From a virus: a DNA stretch of 23,423 nucleotides. Both the position numbers and the translations under genes were made by a program. The stretch lies in the IMG/VR virus record IMGVR_UViG_3300044731_000773, positions 1-23,423 of that record; one strand, given 5' to 3'. The notes under the pieces are model-generated. The model saw only the letters and a list, made by a program, of their open reading frames with translations. It made no database searches and had not been told where the DNA came from. This document shows, in pieces, positions 14,681 to 21,632 of the stretch (positions within the stretch are counted from its first letter, which is position 1; each line of letters opens with the position of its first letter).

Positions 14681-14703
14681 CAAGCATTTGACGACATGAT
14701 TTT

Positions 14704-14721
14704 ACACTTAAAAACAGGTGT
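14704..14721. promoter_or_regulatory. ACAC-N10-GTGT dyad, copy 2
   Basis: The dyad is longer here: TTTTACAC (14700-14707), 10 nt, GTGTAAAA (14718-14725), perfect 8-bp arms. It sits between the C4/Bro promoter and the plus-strand gene at 14812, so a protein bound there could act in both directions. A related CACC-N10-GGTG dyad follows at 14738-14755. Confidence 0.5.
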
Positions 14722-14811
14722 AAAAACTGGGCTTTATCACCCTTTTTGTGTGGTGAATTGTTCGCGCCGCCTTGCTACAGTAACCGACATTACAATCACA
14801 CGGAATGACAC

Positions 14812-15030
14812 ATGAACAGCATCTTTCAAACCTTCGGCCTTTTCTTCGGTACCGTGATCATGGCGTTTGTATTATCGGTGTGTGTGCTGTGGTTGGTGTT
14901 GCCGTTGATTTTGTATCAAGTGCGTAATCGGCTGGATACCTTGATCAAAGAAACCCAGGAAGTGCGGTTTGCCATCAAGTATTTAGCCAACAAGATTGAA
15001 CAAACCGATAAAAAACCGCCAAACACCTGA
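14812..15030 (+). CDS. Small membrane protein upstream of the Ogr-like gene
   Basis: 72 residues. The N-terminal half (FGLFFGTVIMAFVLSVCVL, then WLVLPLILYQV) is a long hydrophobic segment of residues about 7-37, one or two spans. The rest is a charged helix (RNRLDTLIKETQEVRFAIKYL). I do not recognise the family. It is the first gene of a two-gene plus-strand unit with the Ogr-like activator. A -10-like TACAAT lies at 14791-14796, within TTACAATCAC, a 10-mer that recurs before the next gene (15047-15056). The Shine-Dalgarno is weak (CGGAATG). Confidence 0.7.
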   Translation: MNSIFQTFGLFFGTVIMAFVLSVCVLWLVLPLILYQVRNRLDTLIKETQEVRFAIKYLANKIEQTDKKPPNT

Positions 15031-15040
15031 ATTTGGGTGT
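15023..15040. promoter_or_regulatory. ACAC-N10-GTGT dyad, copy 3
   Basis: ACACCTG...GTGT across the stop codon of the preceding gene and upstream of the Ogr-like gene. Extended arms AACACC/GGTGTT (15022-15027, 15036-15041) could also form an RNA hairpin, but no T-run follows. It shares AAACACCTGA with copy 1. Confidence 0.4.
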
Positions 15041-15079
15041 TATTTGTTACAATCACGCAAAACTTGAGGAGGTTTTAGC

Positions 15080-15334
15080 GTGAAAGTGACGTGTCCACAT
15101 TGCTTATCAAAAGCCCGTATTACATCCCGCAACGACATTACCCACACCGTGGCGGATTTGTATTGTCAATGCATGAATACAAAAGCCTGCGGGGCGTCGT
15201 TTGTGATGACGCTGGGGTTTAAAAACTATCTGAATCCGCCGCTGACCAATACCCAGCAGCTGGCGGCGCATCTGCTGGGCAGTTTGACCAAAGCCCAGCG
15301 CAACGAATTGCTGCAGGGCGATTTGTTTCATTAG
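15080..15334 (+). CDS. ogr: Ogr/Delta-like zinc-finger late gene activator
   Basis: 84 residues from GTG at 15080, preceded by a strong GAGGAGGT (15066-15073). Four Cys in the Ogr/Delta arrangement: CPHC (residues 5 and 8), then CQCMNTKACGASF (the Cys pair with the C-x4-C spacing). In P2 and relatives this zinc protein binds upstream of late promoters and contacts RNA polymerase alpha to turn on head and tail operons. Here the targets would include the O/P divergent region. The C-terminal half (TNTQQLAAHLLGSLTKAQ) is helical and longer than in P2 Ogr (72 residues). The stop overlaps the convergent gene end by 4 bp. Confidence 0.88.
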   Translation: MKVTCPHCLSKARITSRNDITHTVADLYCQCMNTKACGASFVMTLGFKNYLNPPLTNTQQLAAHLLGSLTKAQRNELLQGDLFH

Positions 15335-15540
15335 ATCATACCCGCTGCTTTGCGCAGCATGATGGCGTCATCGGGCGTGGTGGTTTCCCGTCTGGCCATG
15401 TCGCGTAAATAGTCCGCAGTATCCCGCCGCGATTGTTCGCGGTAAGCAGCACGTTTAACCATGCCGCAGGGTTCCACGGTTTTTTTGCTCAGCCGTGGAT
15501 CGTCGCCGCAATAACTGGTGCAGTCGCATTGTTCTGTCAT
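15331..15540 (-). CDS. Small Cys-containing hypothetical protein
   Basis: 69 residues with an N-terminal Cys cluster (MTEQCDCTSYCGDDPRLSKK, then another Cys in VEPCGM) and an Arg-rich helical C-terminus (YREQSRRDTADYLRDMARRE). The cluster could bind a metal. The start overlaps the stop of the SANT-like gene (ATGA at 15540-15537), so it is the last gene of the long minus-strand operon. It converges on the Ogr-like gene with a 4-bp overlap. I do not recognise the family. Confidence 0.65.
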   Translation of the reverse strand: MTEQCDCTSYCGDDPRLSKKTVEPCGMVKRAAYREQSRRDTADYLRDMARRETTTPDDAIMLRKAAGMI

Positions 15541-16136
15541 TTAATCGCTCCCGTCAGTAAGTCAATCAACCAATATTTGTCGCATTTCGCCAGGTCTATC
15601 ATGGGCGCGTAGTCTTTTATCAACGACCGCACGTCAGCCGCTTTGATCGAGTATTCAATTTGCTTGATGTTCTCGCGGCGCTTGGCTCTTAAATGGCCGT
15701 CGCGGATATAGCGGCTAATCACATTTTGATTAATGCCCATCAGTTCGGCTAACTGGTGCTGGGTATAAATGCCATTGTCGGCGCGGGTTTCGCGCAGGTT
15801 AAGTCCTAAGTGGCGCAGTTTGCCCTTGATGGATTCCATGCTGCGGCTTTCAAACCCGGCTTTTATCAAAGCGCGGTTGATGGCTTCCAGTTCTTTATGG
15901 GCATTGGCTTCCACAATCTGTTCCTCTTCTGGCGACCAGTAGCGGGCTTTCCGATGGCTGCATCGCAATACGCCCAAATGCGCGGCGCGGCGGTGAATGC
16001 TGCCGGTGGATTTTCCCAGCCGGGCGGCGGTGGCAATGGGGCCTTTGTCGCCGGTACCGTAACAGCCGACCGAATAGGCGCGGCGGATCATGTTGTCTTC
16101 GTGTTCTGTGAAGGTGACGCGTTTGGGTGCTGGCAT
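15537..16136 (-). CDS. DNA-binding protein with tandem SANT/Myb-like repeats and an HTH
   Basis: 199 residues. Two Myb/SANT-like helical repeats are visible: residues about 7-56 (TEHEDNMIRRAY...GKSTGSIHRRAAHLGV) and 66-112 (WSPEEEQIVEAN...SMESIKGKLRHLGL). A third element at about 124-165 is a helix-turn-helix with a following wing (YTQHQLAELMGINQNVISRYI, then LRAKRR). Such a protein would bind long or repeated DNA sites and could be a phage regulator, as with GcrA-like or RinA-like factors. It starts 2 bp after the stop of the AlpA-like gene. The HTH call is confident; the specific role is not known. Confidence 0.75.
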   Translation of the reverse strand: MPAPKRVTFTEHEDNMIRRAYSVGCYGTGDKGPIATAARLGKSTGSIHRRAAHLGVLRCSHRKARYWSPEEEQIVEANAHKELEAINRALIKAGFESRSMESIKGKLRHLGLNLRETRADNGIYTQHQLAELMGINQNVISRYIRDGHLRAKRRENIKQIEYSIKAADVRSLIKDYAPMIDLAKCDKYWLIDLLTGAIK

Positions 16137-16138
16137 GG

Positions 16139-16522
16139 TTATCCCCTATCAGTTGCGGAATAAATGGGCGTTCTCATCAGGTTAAACACTTGCCTAAACG
16201 ATAAGCATTGCCGCTGCTCTTGTCGGCTATGGGCTGGCACTGCATACGGTGGTGCTTTTTCCAGCCTTGGCCCTGGCATGGTGGTTTTTTTAATAAATGT
16301 GTCAAAGGTAACGCCTTCCAGATAACACTTAACCGCTTCCAGGTTCCAGTAGGGGTAAAACCTGCGGTTGCAGTTGTTAGCTATGTAAAAACCAGCCGGT
16401 TCGGGAAAATCATCTTGTTCGGCGATGATTTGCAGGGTAGTGGTTCCAATACCCAGCGCTTTGGATAACTGGGATTTGTTGAAACAGCCTTCTGGGATGA
16501 TGGTGTTATGCATGTCATGCAT
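16139..16522 (-). CDS. AlpA/excisionase-like small DNA-binding protein
   Basis: 127 residues from the ATG at 16522, 6 nt after AAGGGGG. An upstream in-frame extension to 16585 would overlap the preceding gene and is unlikely. Residues about 12-60 (CFNKSQLSKALGIGTTTLQI, then DDFPEPAGFYIANN, then RFYPYWNLEAVKCYL) match the MerR/AlpA-type winged helix used by excisionases and phage regulators. The C-terminal half is basic and unordered. The start codon lies in a 15-bp palindrome, a possible autoregulatory operator. No integrase is in the window, so a Cox/Xis role cannot be tested. Confidence 0.7.
   Translation of the reverse strand: MHDMHNTIIPEGCFNKSQLSKALGIGTTTLQIIAEQDDFPEPAGFYIANNCNRRFYPYWNLEAVKCYLEGVTFDTFIKKTTMPGPRLEKAPPYAVPAHSRQEQRQCLSFRQVFNLMRTPIYSATDRG
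16508..16522. repeat. Palindrome at the AlpA-like start codon
   Basis: ATGCATG-A-CATGCAT on the minus strand, with the ATG start as its first three bases. It is a perfect 7+7 dyad around one base. It could be an operator for the HTH protein it precedes, or an RNA hairpin that hides the start. Confidence 0.5.
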
Positions 16523-16523
16523 A

Positions 16524-16751
16524 TCAAGCCCCCTTATCCAATGAATTAAAAATACGCCGATCGATGGCGAACGAAACTGGCTCATAATGATCTTTATCTG
16601 CTGCCGTCAATCCAACACCGACCAGGGTTTCATTGGCAATTGCCTGGGCGTCTGTCAGTGATGCAGAAAAATGTTGCAAAAACTTTAGCCTGGCACCGTA
16701 GCGGTTGAAGTAACGGATGATGTAATCGCCGGTTTTGATGGGTTGGCTCAT
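16524..16751 (-). CDS. Hypothetical small protein
   Basis: 75 residues from the ATG at 16751 (MSQPIKTGDYIIRYFNRYGA), which overlaps the upstream TGA by 4 nt. A small alpha/beta protein with the pattern GDYIIRYFNR...LTDAQAIANETL...FAIDRRIFN. The start and strand order look like small phage proteins that read out cell signals or modify host function, but no family is recognised. Its C-terminus ends 1 bp before the next start. Confidence 0.6.
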   Translation of the reverse strand: MSQPIKTGDYIIRYFNRYGARLKFLQHFSASLTDAQAIANETLVGVGLTAADKDHYEPVSFAIDRRIFNSLDKGA

Positions 16752-17365
16752 GCTGCACACTCCCATTTCTCGACATATTCCCGCAGCTCTACCAGGTGCG
16801 TTTTAAACTCTGGATTGACCAATATAGAATCAGCCAGCAAGGCCAGTATCTGGCGTTTTTCGGCCGGGCTGTTTAGCGTGGGTTTGCTGGGCTGGGTTTT
16901 GTAGGCGCGGTGTTGTTTGATCAGATCCACCAGGGCAGCTTCCAGCTGGTCGTTGGTGTCGAGGATGGTGGCGTCGATTTCAACGGCCTGCCATTTTTCT
17001 GGGTTGTCCAGATCGGCAACGGCTTCTTCAAACGATGCTTCGGGTGTTTGGAGTTCTGCTTCGGGTGCTGCAGCATCCTGTTCTGGCTGATCATCCTCTA
17101 CGATATCGGCATTTGAATATTTTGGATGAATGCGCCAGGTCAAAACGCTTTTGCCGTTTTTATAGTCGCTTTCACCATTGGCCACAATGCCATTGCGGCG
17201 CAAGGCGTCCAGGGTTTTGCGGATGGCATTAATGCCGTCGCTGAATAAGGTATCGCGCAGATCGGCGGGTATGACTTCATACAGTTCGTTCGCGGTAAAG
17301 GCTTCCATGGGATAGAAAACATTGAGTTTTTGCAGTTGGTTTACGAGGTATTGACGTTGGTTCAT
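16748..17365 (-). CDS. Winged-helix-like hypothetical protein
   Basis: 205 residues. Residues about 15-80 (FTANELYEVIPADLRDTLFS, then ALRRNGIVANGES, SVLTWRIHP) look like a winged helix. A long acidic, Glu/Ala/Pro-rich linker follows (about 88-120), then a helical C-terminal domain (LEAALVDLIKQHRAYKTQPS, then ILALLADSILVNP). DNA or protein binding in the early replication module is plausible. The ATG at 17365 is preceded by GGAGACACC. Confidence 0.65.
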   Translation of the reverse strand: MNQRQYLVNQLQKLNVFYPMEAFTANELYEVIPADLRDTLFSDGINAIRKTLDALRRNGIVANGESDYKNGKSVLTWRIHPKYSNADIVEDDQPEQDAAAPEAELQTPEASFEEAVADLDNPEKWQAVEIDATILDTNDQLEAALVDLIKQHRAYKTQPSKPTLNSPAEKRQILALLADSILVNPEFKTHLVELREYVEKWECAA

Positions 17366-17374
17366 GGTGTCTCC

Positions 17375-17530
17375 TTAATCTGTAATGGCTTTTTTACGGC
17401 GTTTGATTTCTTTGCGGATGGCTGCAAGGCGTTGGCTGGTTATTTTTTGGTCGGCTGCATAGTTGCTTTCCCATTTTTTTAAAGCATCCAAGCTGGCTTC
17501 GCGGATGGCTTCTGTGAAGTTGGTGTTCAT
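17375..17530 (-). CDS. Small basic helical protein
   Basis: 51 residues (MNTNFTEAIREASLDALKKW...RRKKAITD), a long helix with a strongly basic end (RKEIKRRKK). The ATG overlaps the DUF551 stop by 4 nt, and the stop lies 9 nt before the next start with GGAGACACC between. Spacing and coupling support a real gene. The sequence suggests nucleic-acid binding; no family is recognised. Confidence 0.6.
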   Translation of the reverse strand: MNTNFTEAIREASLDALKKWESNYAADQKITSQRLAAIRKEIKRRKKAITD

Positions 17531-17877
17531 AAGGTGATGCCTTCATCCAGAATCAGCGTGGCGTTAGTTTTTGATTTAATAAAATCCAAGTCTTCTGGAT
17601 TAACAAGATCTCGACCAACTGCATAAATACGGAAAGCCGTATCTCTCCCAGCGTTGACACGAATGTGAGATACATCGACAGGTCCGGCTGGCATGTCTGC
17701 CCAGTGGGTAGGTTTTGCAAGTAACGGCATACCATCCGGCAAAAACCATGCATTGGCTTCATAAAACCCAAACCAAACCGGTTCATCGTGTTTTGCGCTG
17801 TAAATCATCACGGTGGTTTCGTCGTCGGGTAGTTGGTCTTTAACGGGTATCCAGTTGATTAATTCATTCGTGTTCAT
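17527..17877 (-). CDS. DUF551-family protein
   Basis: 116 residues. The first 70 match the DUF551 pattern common in phage early regions: NWIPVKDQLPDDETTVMIYS, then WFGFYEANAWFLPDG, then PTHWADMPAGP. Its function is unknown. The C-terminal 45 residues (VNAGRDTAFRIYAVGRDLVN) are outside the usual domain. Both ends overlap neighbours by 4 nt (ATGA). Composition is more AT-rich than the primase gene upstream. Confidence 0.8.
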   Translation of the reverse strand: MNTNELINWIPVKDQLPDDETTVMIYSAKHDEPVWFGFYEANAWFLPDGMPLLAKPTHWADMPAGPVDVSHIRVNAGRDTAFRIYAVGRDLVNPEDLDFIKSKTNATLILDEGITL

Positions 17878-18110
17878 GGTTTTACCTTGGTTATATTTTC
17901 AAGAAAGTCCAATAACTCTTGTTGTAATGACCTAAGCAGCATTTCTGCAGCATCATCAGACGCACTGGCAACGGGGCCGAACATCAAACTGAAAGAAGTA
18001 TTTGCACCGGCATAAAAAGCCAATTTCATTTCTGATATTTGTATGTCTGGCGCGTTTTTTGATATGACGCGATTTTTAAAATCAAGCCACTCTGATTCAA
18101 TGGTATTCAT
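17874..18110 (-). CDS. Hypothetical small protein
   Basis: 78 residues from the ATG at 18110, with GAGGAG 4 nt upstream (an in-frame start at 18122 would overlap the primase stop). Sequence MNTIESEWLDFKNRVISKNA, then MKLAFYAGANTSFSLMFG, then a helical end. The MKLAFYAGA...SLMF block is common in small phage proteins that follow replication genes, with no known role. It overlaps DUF551 by 4 nt. Confidence 0.65.
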   Translation of the reverse strand: MNTIESEWLDFKNRVISKNAPDIQISEMKLAFYAGANTSFSLMFGPVASASDDAAEMLLRSLQQELLDFLENITKVKP

Positions 18111-18118
18111 AACTCTCC

Positions 18119-20785
18119 TCAAGCCTTAAACCGCCAGCACCAAATCGATCGGTTTTCCAACCGGGATTTGACGCTGCCGTTTCCAAGGTATTCACGTTTT
18201 CGACTGGTCACCAACCAGCGGCGCAGGTCTTTGCTATCAATCGTTTCCTGCTTCATTTCCACGCACAGGCGGCGGAAATGTTCCAAATTGACGCAAATCT
18301 CCCGCTCGGGGTGGTGACTGTGGTTTAACAGGTGTTGTCCGCTGGTGACGGGTGACACCATGTCTTCGGTTTCCGGCAATGACGGACGGCTGTTGATGTA
18401 ATCGAACAGCGCCCAGAATTGCTGGACAATGGGGTGGTCCTCGTTTAACGAGGCTTGCCGGTTGACGGCCATATCCACCAGCGTGGCATGGACCTTATCA
18501 ATGGCGTTGTCGCTGATCGGCATGGCCAGTTTTAAACAATCCGCAAAGGCCATGATCTTGGCGTGGTTCTCGACAATCCTTTGCAGTTTGATGCCGGGGT
18601 GTTGTTGCAGCTGGATACGATGGCGGCGGAATGACTCGGTAAATTGCGTCATCACGGCTTCCGCTTTGCTGATGCTGTGCAGTAAAAACCCGGATACAGC
18701 ATCCACGTCCAGCATGTTCAATCGGTCTGAGGCGTGTTTGCCGTCCAGCGAGTGGTGCGATCGGTCAAACGTTAAGTGCATGATCCGCGTCATGATCGCT
18801 TCCGATGCCACAACCGGCACGTTTTGCACGATCATCAAGCCGCTTTTAAAGGTAGGTTTGCGGGTGCTGTTGTCTTGGGTTTTTTGACCGGTGACGCGGC
18901 CAAACTCGCCGTCGAACAGGTCTTTTTGCTCATCCCAGTTAAAGCGTTTGATGTGCTTGTCGTCGGCCAGCTGCTCGTTGTCGGTTTCGTTAAACACCAC
19001 CGGCAAGTTGGACACCTCTGCCATTTTGCGGGTCCGGCCTGCTAACGTTGAGCTGTTGGGGTTGAAGGATTCGCCTTCGCGGCCTAACAGCTTCCATAAA
19101 AAATCCACCATGTCGGACTTACCGGAACCAGCCTCGCCGACCACTTCTAAAAACGGATAGCTGCGGTGGTTGTGGCGGACCTGCTCCACAAACAAACAGC
19201 CAAACCACCACGACAAGGTGACCAGACCACCGACACCGAAAGCGGTTTGGTAATCGTTAAGCCAGCCATCGACCGGCGGTTTGGTGGTGAGTTTTTGCTT
19301 GATGTCGACGGTGGTTTTAATGCCGCCTTGTTTGAGTTGGAAAAACGACTCTTTATTAACATTCAGGATCCGACCGCCTTGCACCGCATAATCCGGAAAC
19401 ACATAAGCCCCGGTGGCTTTGTCATACCCGACATAATCCAGCGTGGTGACGATCTTGGGGATTTTGCCCATCCAGTGCTTATAGAGGTAATCCAGATCGG
19501 ACCCGCTGCCGGTGAATTGCGCACCGGGGGCTTTTTGCATGGCGGCTTTTTTAAAGTCACCGTGCGCACCGAAGGTTTTACCGGGGAACGGCAATTGCAC
19601 TTCCGGCGCGTGGTTTTGAAAGTTAAACCGAAAGAAGTATTGGCCATCCTCGCCGTTTTCAGGGCGTTGGAAGTACAGAAAATCCATTTTAAAGGTGGCG
19701 ATTTCTTTAATCTTGCTGGTAAAGGTAAAGGCCTTGCTTTCTGCTTTGATCGGGTCCGCATCGTGCTCTTGCGCTGCGGCCTTTTCGTATTCGGTGGCGT
19801 CGATCTTGAACGAGTAGGTACTGTTGCCAAAGGTGTACACAAAGAATGTACGCTTGGTATTGTGCCGCCACATGATTTCGGCTTTTTTGATGTAGCTTTG
19901 CGCCAGTTCTAACTTGCCCATGTACAAATACTCGGCCATGTCCTCGTCTGACAGTTTTTTGATTTTGTGCAGATCGTTCCAGTCGGCTTTTTCTTCGGTT
20001 TCTGACGATATCGCCGCGCCGACTTTTTCGCCCATCTCCCGCAGTTTGGCCGCGTGTTTTTGCAGGCAGCGCCGACCGGTGGCGTCGTTATCCAGGGCCA
20101 GTATCCATTTCACCTCTTTTTTCAGGTGTGGCTGGATGGCCTCTGTTGGAAACGTGCCGCTGGACATAATGGCGCAGGCTTTATACCCGTTAAGGTTTAA
20201 AGCAATGGCGTCCAGAATGCCCTCGCACAAATACACCCGGTCTTCTGGGTTGATCTCCAGGCCTGGAGGCTGCCACCACAAACCTTTAAACGCACCTTTA
20301 AAGTTTTTGTTGCGGCTTTCTTTGCTGCCGTCGTCCGGGTCGGTGATGGTGACATCCTCCACCAGCCGTTCCCAGTACACGGTTTTGGCGTCGTCCAGAT
20401 AAAAGCGCACGGCCGCCGTGCCTTTGTCGCCGTGCGGGTGCCAATACTTGGACTGGTGGTACCAGCCGTTGATTTTAGCCAGGTCAAAACCGCGGATTAA
20501 ATGCAGGTACGCGTCGGCGGTGGCGTTGGGGTTTTCCGGCGTGGCTTGGTATTTTTTGTTCAGGTTTTCGAATAGGTCCGGGAATAAGTCCTTGCTGGTG
20601 GCAGCAAAATTGCAATTGTTGGTGCGGTTGCACTGAATCACACCCGGCGTAGCGGTCCAGGTCCACAAGGTTTTTTTGCCGCAACTCGGGCAAACACCTT
20701 CACGCAGGTGTTCGCCACGATGCTTGGCGTTATACGGCGGCGATTGCAGGCGCTGAATGATTTGTGGGTTTATGCGGTCTAGCAT
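18119..20785 (-). CDS. Toprim primase-helicase
   Basis: 888 residues. The N-terminus has a zinc finger (Cys32, Cys35, Cys52, Cys58) like bacterial and T7-type primases. A Toprim domain follows: the CEGILDAIA motif has Glu188, and LDNDATGR has Asp232/Asp234. The C-terminal half is a P-loop ATPase with Walker A GEAGSGKS (about residue 550) and Walker B-like LPVVFNET (about 593), the organisation of phage DUF927/D5-like primase-helicases. It should make primers and unwind DNA at the phage origin. P2 itself uses rolling-circle gpA, so replication here differs. The start overlaps the ASCH gene stop by 7 nt. Confidence 0.9.
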   Translation of the reverse strand: MLDRINPQIIQRLQSPPYNAKHRGEHLREGVCPSCGKKTLWTWTATPGVIQCNRTNNCNFAATSKDLFPDLFENLNKKYQATPENPNATADAYLHLIRGFDLAKINGWYHQSKYWHPHGDKGTAAVRFYLDDAKTVYWERLVEDVTITDPDDGSKESRNKNFKGAFKGLWWQPPGLEINPEDRVYLCEGILDAIALNLNGYKACAIMSSGTFPTEAIQPHLKKEVKWILALDNDATGRRCLQKHAAKLREMGEKVGAAISSETEEKADWNDLHKIKKLSDEDMAEYLYMGKLELAQSYIKKAEIMWRHNTKRTFFVYTFGNSTYSFKIDATEYEKAAAQEHDADPIKAESKAFTFTSKIKEIATFKMDFLYFQRPENGEDGQYFFRFNFQNHAPEVQLPFPGKTFGAHGDFKKAAMQKAPGAQFTGSGSDLDYLYKHWMGKIPKIVTTLDYVGYDKATGAYVFPDYAVQGGRILNVNKESFFQLKQGGIKTTVDIKQKLTTKPPVDGWLNDYQTAFGVGGLVTLSWWFGCLFVEQVRHNHRSYPFLEVVGEAGSGKSDMVDFLWKLLGREGESFNPNSSTLAGRTRKMAEVSNLPVVFNETDNEQLADDKHIKRFNWDEQKDLFDGEFGRVTGQKTQDNSTRKPTFKSGLMIVQNVPVVASEAIMTRIMHLTFDRSHHSLDGKHASDRLNMLDVDAVSGFLLHSISKAEAVMTQFTESFRRHRIQLQQHPGIKLQRIVENHAKIMAFADCLKLAMPISDNAIDKVHATLVDMAVNRQASLNEDHPIVQQFWALFDYINSRPSLPETEDMVSPVTSGQHLLNHSHHPEREICVNLEHFRRLCVEMKQETIDSKDLRRWLVTSRKREYLGNGSVKSRLENRSIWCWRFKA

Positions 20786-21450
20786 GATGAAACACTCTCA
20801 TCAATGCGTTTGAACTCTATAACCCATACCCATGGGTTTTTATCCCATGATCCTTTGCCATTGATTGATTCCCAAAGATCCCTATATCCTGCCGGCCCAT
20901 AGATATGCTCTAAAAAATCAGCAGTAATACCCTCGGCAATCGCATCCGCTTCACTAATATCTTGCAACCGCTCCACTCGAACGCCTGTAATTTCCAGGTT
21001 GATACGGCTCGCCCATCTAGGCATATGTATGGAAGGTTTCCATCCGACTAATTCATGACCATCCCAGGTTGATCTAAATAAAACATGCTCTGGCTTACGA
21101 TACCTATCGGGTATCCAGCTTAATGGCGAATTCTTGCAACCGTAAAACTCAACATCTGGCCATGTCCCATCTTGCGGTGCATCGGGCATCCAAGTTTCAC
21201 GAACCCAAAGCCTATTGCCAAAAATTCCATACGGGCAAGCATTAACAATATGATTTGGGTGTGATTTTTGGCAATCAAACCAATATGTTTTTTTGCGGAA
21301 ATTAACGACTTTCGCGTTGAATTGCGGATAATCAAATGGGTCTGAAATATCGGCTATCCGCCTAGTCTGAGTTTTCCGCCCATCCAAAATAGCCCGCACC
21401 ATAGCCGCAGAAAACAATATTGGCCGCTCTTTTATTGCTGCTTCATTCAT
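20779..21450 (-). CDS. ASCH/PUA-like phage protein
   Basis: 223 residues. The start (KERPILFSAAMVRAILDGRKTQTRR) is the signature of a common phage family with an ASCH/PUA-like fold, sometimes labelled morphogenetic. Further blocks are GNRLWVRETWMP, then WKPSIHMPRWASRINLEITGV, then ADAIAEGI and YRDLWESINGKGSW. PUA-like folds bind RNA or modified bases, so a role in handling modified nucleotides is possible but unproven. The ATG overlaps the upstream stop by 4 nt. Base composition is more AT-rich than its neighbours on both sides. Confidence 0.8.
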   Translation of the reverse strand: MNEAAIKERPILFSAAMVRAILDGRKTQTRRIADISDPFDYPQFNAKVVNFRKKTYWFDCQKSHPNHIVNACPYGIFGNRLWVRETWMPDAPQDGTWPDVEFYGCKNSPLSWIPDRYRKPEHVLFRSTWDGHELVGWKPSIHMPRWASRINLEITGVRVERLQDISEADAIAEGITADFLEHIYGPAGYRDLWESINGKGSWDKNPWVWVIEFKRIDESVSSC

Positions 21451-21632
21451 GGATTCAACCGTAATTCCTGCAATGCTTCGCTGCGGGCCTTAGCCAGCAG
21501 GTCGGCGGGTGGATTGTGATCGTCGACTTTCATGCCGACGCGTTCTATAAATTTCTCGATTTCTGCCGAGGTGGCTTGCGGCCTAAAGGTGCGCAGCCAG
21601 GCCTTGTCGCTACGAATGGATTGATGTGGCAT
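21447..21632 (-). CDS. Hypothetical small protein
   Basis: 61 residues (MPHQSIRSDKAWLRTFRPQA...NPPADLLAKARSEALQELR), helical and charged. It overlaps the DUF3310 gene end by 23 nt at its start and the ASCH start by 4 nt at its stop, so it is embedded in the operon. I do not recognise the family. The longer overlap lowers confidence slightly, but no other frame is credible here. Confidence 0.55.
   Translation of the reverse strand: MPHQSIRSDKAWLRTFRPQATSAEIEKFIERVGMKVDDHNPPADLLAKARSEALQELRLNP

Noticed and set aside
14489-14683. 64-codon minus-strand ORF in the C4/Bro leader
   Set aside because: Its only long start is a TTG that overlaps the -35 element, and it crosses the terminator-like hairpin; it is more likely leader RNA.
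16523-16585. N-terminal extension of the AlpA-like protein
   Set aside because: It overlaps the end of the upstream gene, and the ATG at 16522 has a good Shine-Dalgarno (AAGGGGG) at the right distance.
18429-18887. Plus-strand open frame of 152 codons
   Set aside because: Antisense shadow of the C-terminal part of the primase-helicase; low-complexity translation.
19166-19912. Long plus-strand open frame (248 codons) opposite the primase gene
   Set aside because: It is antisense to a gene with clear zinc-finger, Toprim and P-loop motifs, and its translation has no recognisable domain or ribosome site.
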